The position numbers and the translations under genes were made by a program. Under the pieces are notes generated by a model. The model made no database searches, had not been told where the DNA came from, and was given only the letters and a program-made list of their open reading frames with translations. 39,412 bases of DNA, taken from contig JAKLKF010000068.1 in NCBI GenBank assembly GCA_023150805.1, positions 1 to 39,412 of the forward strand, in the 5' to 3' direction. Positions within the stretch are counted from its first letter, which is position 1. Every line of letters starts with the position of its first letter. Positions 38,350-39,412 of the stretch are shown piece after piece. This DNA comes from Myxococcota bacterium. Its GTDB lineage: Bacteria > Myxococcota_A > UBA796 > UBA2385.

Positions 38350-38820
38350 ATGCCCGCCCCATCCTCCGCCCACCTCACCATCACCTGGCTCCCCGCGCCG
38401 GACCGCCCGTACGCCCCGCCGCCTGCGGTCTTCTCCGGCCCCCTCCCGCGCGTGCTCGCCGAGGCGCTGGACCACATCGACCGCAACTACCTGGACGTGA
38501 CGGTCATCAAGCACGGCGACCGCCCCGAGGCGACGCGGGTGGCGAACTTTCCGCTGGCCGCCGTGCGCGAGGCGCTCGCTGTGGCGGTCGCACATGCCGA
38601 CACCTCGGATCCCGTCGTGGTCGACGTGACCATCTCCCCCGCGGAGCTGTGCGTGCACAGTCCGACCAGCCACCTCGACCCCAGCCAGGCCGAGGCGGCC
38701 CTGCGCCCGCTCACCGCCGCCCTCCTCTCCCGCATCTCGCCGCCCCCGCGGTTTGCGACCAACCCCGGCATCCCCGGCTTCCGGCTGCACCTGCCCATCC
38801 ACCCCGCCGCCCGCCGGTAG
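38350..38820 (+). CDS. Unknown 156-residue protein
   Basis: I do not recognise this protein. The ATG at 38350 follows GAG-rich GTGAGCTCCCC, a weak ribosome site. The product has a proline-rich N-terminal third (LPAPDRPYAPPPAVFSGPLP), a helix LAEALDHIDRNYLDV, a helix PLAAVREALAVAVAHAD, a strand VVVDVTISPAELCVH, a helix AEAALRPLTAALLSRI, and a C-terminal PGIPGFRLHLPIHP strand. This is a compact alpha/beta pattern with no signal peptide. Third-position C/G preference is strong, which supports it as a real gene of the host type. It stands alone, 63 bases from the divergent HNH-like gene. Confidence 0.6.
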   Translation: MPAPSSAHLTITWLPAPDRPYAPPPAVFSGPLPRVLAEALDHIDRNYLDVTVIKHGDRPEATRVANFPLAAVREALAVAVAHADTSDPVVVDVTISPAELCVHSPTSHLDPSQAEAALRPLTAALLSRISPPPRFATNPGIPGFRLHLPIHPAARR

Positions 38821-39412
38821 CGTGCCGTCCCCGTGCCCTTGATCATCGGCAGCGGTGGTGGATGCACCGGGGGCGGCCGGCGCGCGGCACTGTGGGCGGG
38901 CCCGCTCGCAGGCGACGGGGGAGGGGAGGGGTGGGCGTTGGCTGGACTAGCGGCGCTAGAACCCTGCCGGCCGGCGCCCCTCCGCCTCTTCGGGGCTGCT
39001 CCCTCCGGCGAGCGCATCGCTGGTGTCGGGCCCGGCGAATCCGCCGTGCGCTCCCCGGCCAGCCCCAGTCCGAACGCCACAATCCAGGCCCCGTCCCCGC
39101 CGTGTCGTAGTGGGGGCGCCCCTGGACCTGCGTGAGCCTCGGCCGGGCACGCGGCGGCGCGGCAGAGCCCTGGGAGGACGTCGGCCCCGGTTCCGCCGTC
39201 GGGGGGGGGAGGTGCGGCGCGGTCGGCCGAGGCCCCTGCCGGTCGTGAAGGGGCGGGAGCCCTCCGCGTCGGGCGGACCGCGGAGCCCGGCGCCGGGCAG
39301 GACGGTCCGGGGGGCGGTACTTCGGGGCAGCTCCTCTAGCAGCCTGTAGCCCGTTGGTCGAGCGACACCCCAACCGACCATGCGCAGGGGCGGAGGCCGC
39401 CCGGGTCGGACC
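38821..39412. other. 592-base stretch with no supported gene
   Basis: Open frames exist on both strands here, but their products are low-complexity Gly/Arg/Pro/Ala sequences without domain patterns. Several overlap each other, and none has a credible ribosome site. I looked on both strands for tRNA T-arm sequences, the RNase P, tmRNA and 4.5S RNA core motifs and rRNA stretches, and saw none. The region is GC-rich with C and G runs. It may hold the promoter or end of a gene outside the window. Confidence 0.5.

Noticed and set aside
38821..39412. Structural RNA or tRNA at the right end
   Set aside because: GC-rich hairpins can be drawn, but no T-arm, anticodon arm or RNase P, tmRNA or SRP core motif is present.

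Overview
The window looks like chromosomal DNA of a very GC-rich Gram-negative bacterium, most likely a myxobacterium-like lineage (Myxococcota, former Deltaproteobacteria). The evidence is C/G in almost every third codon position, lipopolysaccharide genes (kdsB, lptA/C-like, lptB) next to pyrG, rpoN, hpf and hprK, secreted and lipoprotein signal peptides, a von Willebrand (VWA) lipoprotein with choice-of-anchor-like repeats, and a giant CHAT protease. The taxonomy is inferred from gene content only; no rRNA or tRNA gene was found.

Layout. (1) 1-666 is the 3' end of a repeat protein. (2) 667-1757 holds a promoter, a structured leader, rplM, rpsI and a terminator-like hairpin. (3) 1868-9345 is a same-strand housekeeping run: a periplasmic START-like protein, kdsB, pyrG, an LptA/LptC-like lipoprotein, lptB, a near-consensus sigma-54 promoter, rpoN, hpf and hprK. 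It joins CMP-Kdo and CTP synthesis with LPS export and links these to sigma-54, ribosome hibernation and HPr kinase. (4) 9407-10927 is a VWA lipoprotein whose last ~140 bases differ in codon style, which may mark an island edge.

(5) 10993-26856 is the main point of interest: seven tightly packed genes that read as a DISARM-related multi-enzyme antiphage locus. They are a 1738-residue DExH helicase fused to a DUF1998/MZB-like zinc domain and a C-terminal Vsr/DUF559-like nuclease; a small MerR-like protein; a RapA/DrmD-like SNF2 helicase; an ABC-type ATPase; a TOPRIM/DUF4276-like protein; a large Eco57I/PglX/DrmMI-like adenine methylase; and a GmrSD-like DUF262-DUF1524 nuclease that starts at TTG behind a perfect Shine-Dalgarno sequence. 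No DrmC-type phospholipase-D protein is present. Marking of self DNA (methylase), translocation or sensing (two helicases) and several candidate nucleases could work as one system. The functions are inferred from domains.

(6) 26950-36390 looks like a second, possibly suicidal module: a divergent ECF-like sigma factor, an unknown 488-residue protein, and, convergent with them, a 2431-residue helical-repeat protein with one membrane segment and a C-terminal CHAT caspase-like protease (His2287, Cys2332). A strong 32-base hairpin lies upstream of the CHAT gene. (7) 36563-38820 holds a B12-binding/radical SAM protein with a CX4CX2C motif, a convergent overlapping HNH-like zinc protein and an unknown 156-residue protein. 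(8) 38821-39412 has no gene I can support. No transposase, integrase, CRISPR array or tRNA was seen.
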